Numbered from the stretch's first letter, positions 1-11,887 are shown. The stretch: DNA of 62,000 nt from Adiantum capillus-veneris (GCA_014529385.2 CM043966.1:100225087-100287086); one strand, 5' to 3'. Notes: generated by a model from the letters alone, not told the origin. Program-made: numbers and translations.

Positions 1-332
1 TTTCAATGTCGTTGGTTGAGTGGTTGTGTTTCTATCTCCACACTTAGGAGATTTTGGATCATTTTCTACAATGGTTGTGGACCTTGTTGAAGAAGAAGAA
101 CCCTTGCGAGTGCCGGAAGACATTGTATGTAAGATAAGAGATGAGATTCAACTTTTTTAAACCCGTTCACTTCAAAAATGTTGCTACACAAATGCCTTCC
201 ATAACTTTAAAAATTTCTTTCTTTACATTAATGCATAGAGATCATCATGCTCTTTGATTGCGGCTATAGATCACCCAAATCGGAGTTCGGATGAAGAAGT
301 TATGATCAAAAGAGTGAATTGTTGTCTACTAG

Positions 333-335
<3 letters not shown>

Positions 336-400
<65 letters not shown>

Positions 401-530
401 TAAGAAATTCCCAAAAAAGAGAGGGAGAGAGGGAGATAGAGAGTGAGAAGGAGGAAGGGGATGAATTGCTAACTTAAATAGAAGAAAAATAATTCAATTA
501 AAGTTTCATAAAATGTGGACAAAATTCAAG

Positions 531-581
<51 letters not shown>

Positions 582-927
582 AGTGAGAGAGATATTTTAT
601 TATCGTCCTTGGAGGTCAAATATGACATATGGGACCAAAGTTACATGTGATGTAGTATGTGTGTGGTTGATGAGTGATTCTTGATGCTCCAAAATTGTGG
701 TGATGAGAGTCGCAATGGAGAGCCCACACTATGGTTGAGAGAGGAAAGTGTATAGGTCTAAGTCACGACTGAAAATGTGAGGTAAGCAAGTTTGGATAGA
801 CCAAAAGCTAAGCACTCTAGTAGTGTGTGGTATTCACTCTCAAACTTGCAGTGATCATAATGTGCACACATGATTTGACTCTTCTCCATTGCCCCAATGC
901 CCTTTCGTGCACAGTTGCATCCATTTG

Positions 928-970
<43 letters not shown>

Positions 971-1041
971 CAAGTTCATTGCCTTAGTGAATATGAGGAA
1001 AAACATTACTACTAACCATTTGACCATGTGGACAAAGCTCA

Positions 1042-1078
<37 letters not shown>

Positions 1079-1160
1079 GGGGGGGGGATCAAAGTCACTT
1101 AGGGAGAGTGAGGAAAAATGTTCTTCCCATAGTTTTCAGCACGTGGAAAAAATAGAGGGC

Positions 1161-1214
<54 letters not shown>
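336..1214. repeat. Cluster of five (GA)n microsatellites
   Basis: Five GA tracts lie at about 336-398, 534-575, 932-967, 1048-1075 and 1162-1214. Sequence around them is itself repeated: the text near 594-630 (TTTATTATCGTCC then GGAGGTCAAATATGACA) recurs in diverged form at 1215-1250, and lead-ins resembling GTGGACAAAGCTCAAGG precede several tracts. The short ORFs here consist of Ser-Leu or Arg-Glu runs and are not genes. Nothing else is recognised in 1-1322. Confidence 0.9.
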
Positions 1215-1219
<5 letters not shown>

Positions 1220-1322
1220 TTATCATACACGGAGGTCAGATATGATCCTTGGGACCAAAAAAAAAACATTACATATGTTCTTTTGAGGTGGAAGCGTTAG
1301 ATACATATCAATTAGGGACAAG

Positions 1323-1837
1323 GGTCCATTAGGGATAAAAGAAAAAGGAAAGGATAAGAACAAAAACAAAAGCTAAGGGGGGTCAAGTGGAGGGGGAGCT
1401 ATCTTGGGAGTTTTAAACTCCTGAATGATGGCTTTACCGCCATGATAGACTGCCCATTTACCTTGTTTATGAGCTTCATGTATCTTTTTGAGTTTGCTTG
1501 CTTTACTCTTGAGTTGATTTGGAGTCAGTTCCTCGGCGATCCAAAGATTTGTCCCCTTGAGGTGATAGGATTGACGTAGCGGTCCATCAGGGATAAAAGA
1601 AAAAGGAAAGGATAAGAACAAAAACAAAAGCTAAGGGGGGTCAAGTGGAGGGGGACTATCTTGGGAGTTTGAAACTCCTGAATGATGGCTTTACCACCAC
1701 GATAGACTGCCCATTTACCTTGTTTACGAGCTTCATGCATCTTTTTGAGTTCGCTTGCTTTACGCTTGAGTTGATTTGGAGTCAATTCCTCGGCGATCCA
1801 AATATTTGTCCCCTTGAGGTGATAGGATTGACGTAGC
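1323..1837. repeat. Tandem duplication, 2 x ~258 bp
   Basis: Unit 1 is 1323-1580 and unit 2 is 1581-1837; both begin GGTCCAT(T/C)AGGGATAAAAG and end TTGACGTAGC. They are nearly identical, apart from scattered substitutions and small indels. The unit contains the C-terminal part of a LINE-like reading frame, so the duplication copied part of an already inserted pseudogene. Confidence 0.9.
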
Positions 1838-2130
1838 AACCTCGTCCATTCTTCTTTTGTTTTGAAAGTGAGGATGCATTGGCTAGGAGTGCCGTTGATC
1901 CAAGAGACACTGTCGGGCTCGATTTTGATTGGTTGAAGAAAGTCATTGAGCTTGATGATGGATTCATCGAGGGTATCTTCCTCGATGCACCATGGCTAGG
2001 AGAGTCTTCCAATCCTAATTTTGAGGGCAAGAGATTCTTTTATCCAAAATTCTTGTAAGGCTGCTTGTATTTTGCTGTCAATCTTCTTGTGCGTTGCCTC
2101 ATTGGCTTCTTTCTAAGCTGCTTCAAAATC
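1373..2130 (-). pseudogene. LINE ORF1-like nucleic-acid-binding remnant
   Basis: Read on the minus strand from about 2130, one frame (two stops) gives a segment containing SVSWINGTPSQCILTFKT, then LLRQSYHLKGTNIWIAEE and WAVYRGGKAIIQEF. The pattern IWIAEELTPNQLKRKASEL followed by a basic stretch and GKWAVYRGGK resembles the C-terminal domain of plant LINE ORF1-type proteins, in which an x-I-x-EDLT motif precedes a WA(V/T) strand. That match is from family knowledge, not a search. The 3' portion (1373-1577) is duplicated in tandem. No endonuclease or reverse transcriptase is present, so this is a truncated remnant. It abuts the Gypsy-A LTR near 2116-2122. Confidence 0.5.
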
Positions 2131-2431
2131 AAAAACTAAGTATATGCGAGGTATTGGGGCATCATTGCTAAGCATTTAGATGTATTCTGGGTCGAAAACG
2201 ACTAGGTCAAAAACTCACTGATGTTAATAATCGTGATTTTTTCACTTGACCTAAAGTGAGATTTGAGACCATAAGCATGTGTGCTTAGCTCTCATAAACA
2301 TGTCCTAGAAGTTTTATTACATGTGGATGTCATTTGATGATGTAACAGATGTGATTTGTTTGTCGATGGGCGATTAGCTTTTGGTGATTTTAGTCGTTTG
2401 AGTGTAGCTTGAGTTAGATGTGAGTTGTTTG

Positions 2432-2571
2432 TGTCAGACCAAGGGCCACCCTGGAGGTCAAGGACTTGGCCAAGGGCCGTCTGCCCAGTGGAGAAGGGAT
2501 CCTAGGGCCAGGAGGCTATAAAAGGGAGGTTGGGCGGAGGATTCAAACACGGCAGTTACCAGGCTTTTACA
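2432..2571 (+). repeat. 5' LTR of the short-LTR element
   Basis: 140 bp, beginning TGTCAGACCAAGGGCC and ending GGCTTTTACA. It contains GGCTATAAAAGGGAGG at about 2513-2528, a good TATA-box candidate placed some 45 bp before the LTR end, so R and U5 would be extremely short. Confidence 0.85.
2510..2530 (+). promoter_or_regulatory. TATA box candidate in short LTR
   Basis: GCTATAAAAGGGAGG is present in both LTRs of the element (here and at about 7851-7866). Conservation in the two LTRs and position upstream of the primer site fit an LTR promoter; transcription is inferred, not shown. Confidence 0.55.
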
Positions 2572-2572
2572 T

Positions 2573-2586
2573 TGGTATCACAGCTC
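2573..2586 (+). other. Primer-binding site (initiator-Met tRNA type)
   Basis: TGGTATCACAGCTC starts one base after the LTR end. The usual plant initiator-Met complement is TGGTATCAGAGC, so one position differs. Confidence 0.75.
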
Positions 2587-2645
2587 AGGGGAGGATGAGT
2601 TATGGAGGAAGGGGGAAGATGGCAAGCCACATGGTGGAGGAAATA

Positions 2646-2703
<58 letters not shown>

Positions 2704-5700
2704 TCATGAAGGGCGTGGTCCTCAAGACTGAGGGAGGGTTTTTGCATGCTTGCATGGTGGAGAAGAAGAAGCCGAGGCTTGGGCTGCGGGGGCATGGCCG
2801 CTTAGCAGGGGTTGAAGGCAAGCCGCTGTGGCCGCTGCGTGGGCAACACTTCTTGCGAGGAGGGATGTCAGAACCTCAACCTGCTCAAAATCGACCGAGG
2901 CCGCGGGCTTGACGGCTACGCCTTAGCATTCCAAGGCTATCTCGACACAGCATCGCCATCATCCGACCACGGTAGCGAGCAGGACCTTGTCTTCTCTCGG
3001 CCTGTGCGGCTTCTGTGTGCTGTGTCACCATATCCTCTTGGAGGATTTTATATTGAACGGCTGTCCAAGGGATTATTTTGGGTCTTGAAGGCAAGCAAGG
3101 GTGCGTGCCCACCCCGGCACACACCCCTTTTCCATAGCCTTGTTGCGAAACTCGGCTTTTGGCCTGCATACAAGCATCTCTAAACCCGATCGCATGAACG
3201 AACATACCCTCACAGATTCTGCAATTTTTTTTGGCATGGTCACATTGATTTTGAAAATTTCTTTAGGCATACGTATTGACCTTAAAGCGACTATCACCAT
3301 CTCTCTGACAAGGCTCGGTTTGGGGCGGTTTTTGATGACATAATCCTCTATCAGCAAAGATTGCATGAGTGCAATATAGCAAATGCGATCCGATCTCGAC
3401 AAGAGATTTTGATAAGGTTGAGGTTTCTTGTTTTTTATTTCCATCGCTTTTTGCATAAATTAATACTTGCAGGAGCTTTGCATTACGATCATCTTGGCTA
3501 CGATGCCCTGAGAGGAAACATACAGGTTTGAGTATGATGACCAAGGTTGTTCCATTCATGTCCAACTAAAGCTATGGTTATCATGCACTAGATGTGTAAG
3601 TGCATCCACAAGCAAGGCTTGTACCACACACAAGGTGCTTATGTGGTTAGCATAAGCATAGCCAGGCACGATCGGATGTATTCCGTCATTAAGGATTTGC
3701 AACAGATAATCCATGTAGCAGCAAACACTTTCAAGTATGCTTTGTCTACCCATTAGGATGCTTGTACTTTATTGTCATCTGCATAACTTGTTACACAATT
3801 CTTGTCGTATCTCTACATAAGGTAATGTATGAGACTGGCAAGAGGCACTTAGCATACATCTATTGATCGTCGACCACGAATTGATGTAAGAACAGCAGGG
3901 CTGTCAATTGCTTATGAAGCATTTTCTCTAGATGGAGCATGTATCACCTCTATTGCATATCTCTAACACGCATCAAAGGTTGTGCACTTTCTCCACTCTA
4001 AGCACAGGCACGGCTTGTGATATATTTTAAGCATTACAATTTTGTTGGCATCAAACCAATGCTTAACCTGCCACCTTGCCTCAAGCATAGCTTGAGTAAT
4101 TGCAGCCCTGATCTGCTGCACGGATCATCAACAGTTCAATTTTGATGCCCATGGAATCTCAAGGAGATCGGCACACTCTGTGGCTCAACTTCATGAAGGG
4201 TGCAGGGTGCACAGAGCTCGGCATGGCATGGCCGACTTCTTGTCACTGCTTCCAGAAGCCGGCACAGATGCTCGCCACACAGCACTAGCCAATTTCATTT
4301 GAAATTGCTTGACAAGGTCAATCCTCGTTTGCCATGACCTTTGTACATCGGTACTAGCATCTGTTGGCTACCAAACCTAACGTACTTATATGAAGCAAGG
4401 CTTCCATTTTGGCATCTTGCATTGATATTATTCCCATTTTGATTATGCTGTGAGCATAAAAATTTGGAGGGATTTATCAATTTGTTTGCATGTTAATTCA
4501 TTAGATGCCACGAATGTGTATATGATACACACGAAAACTCTCTCTTGCACAACAAACTAGGCTATGAGCCGGATGGGAACGAGTTCTTCCATCAAAAGTT
4601 CAGGACAACTGATTACAACAGAATGATCAGGTTAGACCGTTTTAAGTTTTGCTTGTTTTTCTATGTTTTCACATTACTTTCGAAAATATTGTATGTTATG
4701 CAAGGCAAAGTGCTTTGTCATTTTCACATGAAGCATGGATTCTAACTCGTGCCAAGATAATGCCCATTGATTTGGCATCAAGGGCATAGGCACACAAGTT
4801 TGGGGAACGGGAAACATAGGGAATATGAGCTCACAGAACCCCTACGAGTTTAGACTGTGCAAGGCACTTATGGTTTTGGCTCTCACGATTGAAGCCATCA
4901 TTTTTGCCAAGGGCTTACAATTACGATGCACGGAATGCTAGCTAGGTGGATTAAATTCTACTAACTCATGAAATACGCTTTTGCTATACAGCCACGACCC
5001 CTACACGTCTTGGTGTGATTTTTGTTACCTATCTCGACAAGAGCGTCACATAGGCACATTGTTGCATGTTTATAGGATAAGCTGCGCGCTAAGCATCAGA
5101 TGCACACGAGCAGTGGCACCAACTATACACGTCATAAATGCTTAAGGAAAGTTCCTTAGCCCCGCATGCTCTCTTTCTCTCTCTTTCTTATTTCTCTCAT
5201 AGAATAACAAAAACTTTCTACGACGCTTTTGAACATGTTTGTTTGGGAGTTAGCCTGAGCCAAGGTGCTCTAACTCTCAGCTAGACATAGGGCAAGACGC
5301 CATCTAAATTAGTCTTCATCGATTCGTTGATTGAACAATAATTGCCATCAGGGCTATGAGCCACACACGCTGGCTAAGAGTCATTGTCAGATCTCGGGTA
5401 CGACCCAACTGTTGGCATTCCTTGGGTGATTGTTCTTAAGATTGAACAGATCTGCCCAGTGGAATACACATAGAACACCTCGACGTTAATGGACAAGCAA
5501 GCGTCTTGTCATTACGGATGTTTAGGGTGTCATTTTTGCACTACATGTTTTTAGTGCGACGCTCAAGTTGAGTTTTTGATAATCTTAAACTCACATCAGC
5601 TGATATATACCACAGAGTCTAGAGGCAGCAAACAACATAGCTGTTCATACGAGCTAGGCATCTCACTTGTGTGGATCTCTTGCTCTCTCTATAGCACTAC

Positions 5701-7766
5701 GAGTGTCTATGGCATCACAGTTTCGCGGTAAGACCCAATGGGTGTTTACTAAATCACCCCATAAGCATTGAGGATCACAATTTGATCTATCTCAGTTGTA
5801 CTTTCAAGGAAACAAGTCCGCAATCTACCAAGGGATAGTGGACAAATTCAACTTTTCAAGTTGATTCCCATCATTTTTATACACGATCGGCTATGTTGGT
5901 TACCGTTACCTGCTAGTTGAGCAGATTCTATAAAGGGTCTTCCCAAGGGTTTGACTACGTAGATTATAACCAAAGGGTTTGGATTGCAACGACAACTCCC
6001 AGGGTACCTAGTGCAGTGTTGCTTATTTTTTTTTCACAGGTGGGAGACGTGCTCCTGTGCATTTGAATACGGGTAAGTGAACATATAGTTCAATCCCCAA
6101 GTACGCATCTATTGATTTGGTGTTATTCCATTTTTTAGTATGCTTTGTTTGATTTTTTCAACTCGTATATACACAATTGAATGTTTCAAAGACATGCCAA
6201 GGGCATGTCGGAGCAAAGTATTTTGGGCCATAGTGTCCAATATACATTTTTTCATTATGATATTATGAACCCACTTGTAGGATTCACTTTGGCATATGTT
6301 GTCACATGGGATACAACATGGTCTAGGAACTCAAGGAGTTCAGTTTAGCCAGTGTGGAGCAATGATAATGAGGGTCCCTCTCACTCTTGTCACGGAGTGT
6401 TTTGCAGTTACCTCCACACACAAGTACATCTTGTACTTGATGGATGTCTCTTTTTCGGCCATCCTTATTTGGACATATTCCACATGTGGAGAATATGAGT
6501 CTCTGGGACTGACACTGGCGCCTAATTCCTAATGATGTGTCGCGATGACGTCCCTATGTGTTGGTTGCATCCGTTTATTAGACCATTTGGAGCACACCAT
6601 ATCAACTACAATTTCAGTGGCCAGAAATTGTCGGGTACTAAGTACAAACTTGTTCCGATTACAAGTGATGTGAAACCACCTTAATGGAGGGTCGTTTCTA
6701 CATATAGCCAAGTATGCTACGTTCATGAGAATGTCTCATGGTTGGTAGCTAGGTGTGACTGGGTTTTCACATTCTGTTATGGTCCAACTTTTGTTGCCAG
6801 GCTTTCCCGTATGTACCGTGGAAAGTCTCGTCATGGAATTGCGATTTGGATAAGTTTGTGTTAAATGCATGCACACTAGGTGTTATGGGCCCTAGTGTTT
6901 AACTTTGATTTATTTGGAGCGGCATGCAAATTCATGGACTTTATTCTTTCTGCACCTTTTTGCACTGCAAGTGCAATCTCTACTGTAGATTTATTATGAG
7001 TTTAAAACTGTCTGTAAGTGGTTGGGGAAAAGTACCACACTCTTAGTGCTGCTATTCATCCCCTGTTGGATGGGAAGCTTACAAGTATCTTTTGCTAAAG
7101 GATCTGCTAAGAGCATATGTTAGCACAACGCATTTTGAATGGGAGATTCTCCCCCTATTCTAGAATTTTCTTAGGTTCGGTTTTCAACTTTGAACAACTA
7201 TTGTGGTAAGGTTGGATACCAATTCCATAGTTTCATAAGTCAAGGACTTAGTAGGTGTGACTGAAAAAGTATGTTGGCATGTAACCTTCATTAGAGGTGA
7301 ACATGTAGTTCTGTGTGTTTCAAAAAATTTCAGAAGTTTGACATGAGGACACTCCCTCTTCTATTCCTTAGTACCTATGAGCTTTTCAAGACACTCATGC
7401 GAGTTGGAAATCTCACTTACAACTTCATGGAAAGTTGCGCCACCATTTTCTTGTATTTTTCTAGTATCTTCAGCAAGCTTGAAAACTAGTTATGTCTTTA
7501 GACACCTCTTAGTTGTGGTTACTCTTTTAAAGTACTCAAGTGAGTTATAAATTGAGTTACCATTTAGATACAGGTGGTTGCAAAAGGACAACAATTTTGA
7601 AATCAAGATGTTGTTCTTGGTTTCATTGAACCTCCTCACTGCAACAAGTATCATATGGACAATTGGCTCGCGTATGGGATGCCAATAACAGAAACATCAT
7701 TGTTCTTACGAAGATACTACCACTTGTGTTTTTGAGGATGACAACGATTCTCCAAGGGGGGAGTAA

Positions 7767-7908
7767 TGTTAGGCCAAGGGCCACCCTAGAGGTCAAGGAC
7801 CTCTAGCCAAGGGCCGGCTGCCCAGTGGAGAAGGGATCCTAGGGTCAGGAGGCTATAAAAGGGAGGTTGGGTGGAGAATTCAGACACGGCAGTTACCAAG
7901 GTTTTACA
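7767..7908 (+). repeat. 3' LTR of the short-LTR element
   Basis: 142 bp from TGTTAGGCCAAGGGCC to GGTTTTACA. It is preceded by the purine tract at 7754-7763 and followed by the target duplication GTTTG at 7909-7913. Compared with the 5' LTR it has a short local duplication (CCTCTAG) and about ten substitutions. Confidence 0.85.
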
Positions 7909-8054
7909 GTTTGTTGTTTTCCAAGAGATGGACAACCTCTTGTAGACTCTATGCACTAGTCGAGTTAGATTCATCCCATGGATTGATAATTTATTTGTGG
8001 TTCTCGCTATGTCTGCAATAAGATAGGAGTGAGGTTAGACACCCATCCCACATT

Positions 8055-8072
8055 TGGCGCCGCTGCCGGGGA
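8055..8072 (+). other. Gypsy-A primer-binding site (tRNA-Asp type)
   Basis: TGGCGCCGCTGCCGGGGA lies two bases after the LTR end. It differs by one base from TGGCGCCGTTGCCGGGGA, the tRNA-Asp-type primer site of Athila-like plant gypsy elements. The inverted copy at 22333-22350 keeps the unmutated form. Confidence 0.8.
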
Positions 8073-10008
8073 TTGAAGAGATCTAAACTAGGAAAAAACA
8101 CGAGCGTCTTGTGAAGTTATCCTTTAATTTCCTCTAAGATCTCCTAGAGTAGAAACTTTCTTTTAAAATCGCATAGCTTAAGATTGTCGTCTTTTGCTGT
8201 GTAGAGGTAGCTTGGAAGTAAGTCGTACGTGATAAGTATCTTTAGGATTGTAGGATTGTAGAATTAGATTAGGATTTTAAGAATGATTGATGGACGAGAA
8301 AAGTCTTAAGATCAAGGCTCAGAAAACCATAAAAAATAAGAAAATGAGTATTTGTGGACAATTTCCACAACCCCATTGCAATAGAACCTAGGAGTAGAGT
8401 AAGTAGACTCTGAGGTGGATTTCAGAACATTGCCCTCTCCAAAAGAATCAAGTGTGATTTGTTATATGAAGCTGCAGAATTTCAGGTCTACGGCTAGAAA
8501 TAGCAACAGAAGACTGCCAACCACTCAATCCGACTGGAGAGTATGCTTTAAAAGTTGTAGGAACCAGTGGGTAAGCTCAAGGACACATTGAGGTAAAAAT
8601 TTCAAGAGTTTGCAAAATCTCAGATTATTTACTTTTTCTTGACATTTTAGGCCAAATTAAGTTTTGACACGACTCAGAGGCTTAAAATAGCTCATGAAAA
8701 GACTGTCCAGTAAAAAAGTTCAAAAAAGTGTTCATTTTAGGCTTAAAGTAAATAATCACGATTATTTACTTTCAGTTCAAAAGTGATCAAGGTTGATACA
8801 GAGACTCTATGTATGTGTGCAAACAACTTTTGTAAAGGCCCATAGAATTTGGATCACCAAACTGACCAAAAATTGGGTAAAAACTAAAGTCTGTACTAAC
8901 TTTCGGAAACTTGAGTGTAAATTGGGAGAAATTTTGTACAAACTCAATGAAACTTGATTCATAGGCTTGTATTGATGTGATAAACAAGTGTACATGCTCA
9001 GTTGATAAAAAAGATGCAAAAATTTGTCAGATGTAAATAATCGTGATTATTTATTATTGTCCCATTTTTCAACTTTTTTGACCAATTCAACATACCTCTA
9101 GTTTTAGCATGTTATATTAAGCCCACAAACCAAATTTGGTAAGATTTGGATCATTGGATTGAAAATTGTGGCCAAATTTGCAAAGTAAGTCTGTAGATAC
9201 AAAACTGATGACCATTTGACCAAAAATTATCCAAACTTGGCTAAGGAGATTAAGTTAAGCTGCTTAACTGATGTGTGTCAAGATTGTTGCAAAAAAGTGC
9301 AAAAAATAGCTGGATTAAATAATCGCGATTATTTACATCTGCTACAAAAATTGATATTTTTGCACATTTGAGTATACCACAAGGTCAAGCATATCAAGTA
9401 GACCACACAAGTCAATTTTGGTGAAATTTGGATCACAATAAGCCAGATTCTTTGAACTGAGTTTGCGGACAAGAAACAATTGAAAACTTCAACAAATTTT
9501 TGTTCAAACTTAGTGAAACTTGTCCAGAGACCTTAACAAGTTGTATACTTTACAAATCAAGCCAAAAAGTGTAAAAAACTGAGAAAAGTAAATAATAGTG
9601 ATTATTTACTACTGCTACACAGAGACACCATTTTTTACTTTTGAACTTGTACAGTGTTGGACCAACATAATAACAGGCCACAGACAAATTTGGCTTCAAT
9701 CGGATCCAAATTAGTACATGTTCACCCAGTTTTAGGTTGTAGATTAGTCCTTTGGCTTTTTGCAAAAGTGGAATTTGAAAGTTTCAACTGCTGACTTACT
9801 TAATGATACACATAGACCAGTCACAATAGTTAGCAAGAATCATATATTCTTTGTGAAAGAATAGCTAACTTGATCAAAATTGATACACGAATCAAGTTGC
9901 AGACAAGGAATTGACAGCTTGACAAAAGTTACAATCAAGTCAAGTGGAAGAAATTGACAACATGTCAATCCGACGGTAAGTACTCTATCCAGGGCTTCAC
10001 AAGTCTAT
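8073..10008 (+). repeat. Gypsy-A leader with ~280-bp spaced palindromes
   Basis: About 1.9 kb of non-coding leader lies between the primer site and the first gag-side ORF. Four palindromes of the form TAAATAATCGCGATTATTTA lie at 8747-8770, 9034-9053, 9316-9335 and 9587-9610, with centres 285, 282 and 273 bp apart. Sequence between them is also loosely repeated: phrases such as AATTTGGATCA and CACAAACCAAATTTGG recur once per interval. This points to an old, diverged tandem repeat of about 280 bp. The segment 8055-9175 is repeated in reverse at 21240-22350. Confidence 0.8.
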
Positions 10009-11063
10009 ATGACCCTTAGATCTGGTCGTATACTAGGAAACCAAGGCTTATTTGGAGAGACCGCTAGTAGAGTATCCACCAAAGAGAGTGTTAATCAAGG
10101 CGAACACTTGGACACTATCTTTGAAGAAGTCTCAGACACTTTTTCAGAATCAACATGTGAAATGTCTTCCTATTCGACACACTCAGAAACCGGAACGACA
10201 ATGCATTATAAGCATATACTCTCTTTTTATAAGACTAATTGCCATGGAGCTCAGGTGTACCTAGATCCTAATGATGAAGAGTATGCTATTCGCATTGATG
10301 ACCATGGTATTGAGTTTGAAGAGGAAATCAGGGCAAACAAACAAGGAAAAATGTACATGGATAGAAACGGAACTCCATATTTACAAGTTGAAAACCCTGA
10401 CGTGATAGAAAAATGGGGGTTAGAGGTAAATACCATAATTCCAGATATGGCAGCAAAAGAAGGACCACCAACTTTAGAATTTGAGGGATACGATCAAGTT
10501 GATTTGAAGCCTTTGAAACGGCTTAGTACGGATAATCCTAGGATCGGAGTCTATTTTTGGGAGAATAGAACGTCAAAGATCTTCTATGGACTTCTCATGA
10601 CAGATCAGGACAGCTAATACCCATGAAGATTATCTATATCTTCAAAATCAAAGATAAGGGTTTAGCAGATCTACCAACCTACCTGTTTAGGGATTGTTAT
10701 AACAATAACTTTGTTATGATGACTCCTGAAGAGGTGGAACAAACCAAATACAAAGGGTACTCCATAAGAGATTGGATATTGGGCCAAGGACCAGAAACTA
10801 TTTCAAGAGATGACCTCCGCGAGAGATCTTTTGAGAGTAATCTTAAAAAACTAGAAACCACCTCATCACGAAGAAAACCGGGTGACACTAAAGCCAACCA
10901 AGGGCTACATGAGTCACTATTTCCAACAGACTGGTTTGAAGGACTCGGAACAGGACCAACTACCAGGAGATCGGGAGTTGAACCAAATAGATGTGTCAGA
11001 CCAGCTGATTTTCAAAAATGGGTCAGAAAATACAATGGATCTGGGGATCCATATGACCACTAA
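10009..11063 (+). pseudogene. Gypsy-A N-terminal gag-side ORF, two pieces
   Basis: The first reading frame (10009-10617, 202 codons) starts MTLRSGRILG, the TLRSG-type opening often seen at the start of plant Athila/Tat-like gag proteins. It is acidic (IFEEVSDTFSES; DPNDEEYAIRIDDHGIEFEE). After a stop, a second frame (10623-11063) runs through LADLPTYLFRDCYNNNF and MMTPEEVEQ. It ends in FQKWVRKYNGSGDPYDH, which is the beginning of the retrotransposon gag domain, so the two frames were probably one polyprotein separated by nonsense or frameshift changes. Structural role in particle assembly is assumed from the family. I recognise no domain in the first 200 residues. Confidence 0.65.
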
Positions 11064-11864
11064 GCAAGATTTAAGCAAGTACTAAGAGCAAAACGCATAT
11101 TTGATTTCCATACTAAATTCGAGAGATTTGGAATGACATTAGAACAAAAAGCACTGACATGGTTCCAAAACATTCCACCAAGGTCAATCATGGATTTAAA
11201 TACATAAACTCAAGGATTTGTAGCTGCTTGTTCCAAAACAGGGATCAAACACAATACGGTAGCTCAAATCTATAGGTGAGTCTGTTAGGGATTGTGCAAC
11301 TCGAATGAAGCAATACATTGCAAGATGCCCAAAGCTAAAGATACCTACAAAAGAAAGACTGGTATCATTGTTTCTAGAGGGACTGCTAAACAAAGAACTT
11401 CATGCTATATTGTATAGCAAGAAGCATACAACCCTAGAAGAGGGTGTGTCAGATGCTATTGACTTAGGAGACAATTGTGATATTTTCAATGAAGAAGACG
11501 TCCCTAAGGATAACCAAAACAAGAAAAAAACATCCACCAAACCAACACAAGTGGGAACGACTGCTGTATCACTGCTTTCAACCATAAAAAACATGCTCAA
11601 AATAATAAATGACATGATGAATAACATGCAAAAAGCACTTATGAGGGGACCAGGGCAAGGGATACCTCAACAGAGACAACCAATTAGGCCACAGAATGGT
11701 GTGCAATCGAGAGTAAATGGACCAACCATGAGACCCATGAGTGCTATTACCGACCAAAGTATAATGGGAATATCACAAGACAACCCATGTAAAGATATCA
11801 GCCTAATATGGCCCCAACTCAAAGACCACCGATGGGTATGGAAAGACCTCAGCCAGGGACATAA
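11010..11864 (+). pseudogene. gag: Gypsy-A gag (retrotransposon gag domain), interrupted
   Basis: The gag core starts in the preceding frame (KWVRKYNGSGDPYDH) and continues as LAKFKQVLRAKRIFDF, FGMTLEQKALTWFQNIPP, then CATRMKQYIARCPKLKIP and ERLVSLFLEGLLNKELH. This is the classic order of the Ty3/gypsy gag domain (GDPxxHLxxF, LxxxALxWFxxL, a basic helix, then LFLxGL). A stop follows SIMDLNT at about 11205, and a frame change is needed near 11060-11100. A disordered Gln/Asn/Met-rich tail (QGIPQQRQPIRPQ) reaches 11861, where the CACTA element is inserted. Gag resumes at 16843. The same domain in Gypsy-B (40334-40700, minus) is clearly related. Confidence 0.85.
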
Positions 11865-11887
11865 CACTACAAGAGGCTATTCATATT

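Larger units (their letters stand above)
2432..7908 (+). mobile_element. Non-coding LTR element (LARD-like) with very short LTRs
   Basis: This 5,477-bp insertion sits in the Gypsy-A LTR. It is flanked by the perfect 5-bp target duplication GTTTG (2427-2431 and 7909-7913). The LTRs are 2432-2571 and 7767-7908, both TG...CA, and are about 90% alike by eye. A primer site, TGGTATCACAGCTC, at 2573 resembles the initiator-Met tRNA complement, and a purine tract, AAGGGGGGAG, lies at 7754-7763 just before the 3' LTR. The 5.2-kb interior has no recognisable gag, protease, reverse transcriptase or integrase; its ORFs are short and scattered on both strands. It is therefore probably a non-autonomous element mobilised by a partner. 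A (CT)n tract lies at 2654-2698. Internal stretches 3210-7760 hold nothing else that I can name. Confidence 0.85.
2116..8052 (+). repeat. Gypsy-A 5' LTR, split by an inserted element
   Basis: Residual LTR sequence is 2116-2431 plus 7914-8052 (about 450 bp once the insert at 2432-7908 is removed). The identification rests on two things. The downstream end CATCCCACA is followed at once by a tRNA-Asp-type primer site. The whole segment also recurs in inverse orientation at 22353-22810, where it is uninterrupted. The inverted copy shows GAGTTGTTTGTTGTTTTC where this copy carries the insertion, which fixes the insertion point. The exact upstream boundary is uncertain, because homology between the two copies fades at about 2116-2122 without a clean TG. 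Confidence 0.75.

Noticed and set aside
758-1042. ORFs across the GA tracts
   Set aside because: Open only because GA repeats lack stops; no start context or motif.
2573-2586. TGGTATCA-type and TGGCGCC-type motifs as tRNA gene parts
   Set aside because: They match tRNA 3' ends only and sit beside LTRs, so they are primer sites; no cloverleaf nearby.
8747-9610. CRISPR-like regular spacing of short repeats
   Set aside because: Only four copies at ~280-bp spacing, spacers themselves repeated, in plant DNA within an LTR element leader.
10251-10436. Minus-strand ORF inside the Gypsy-A first ORF, and many similar opposite-strand ORFs
   Set aside because: Shadows of the coding frame; no independent support.
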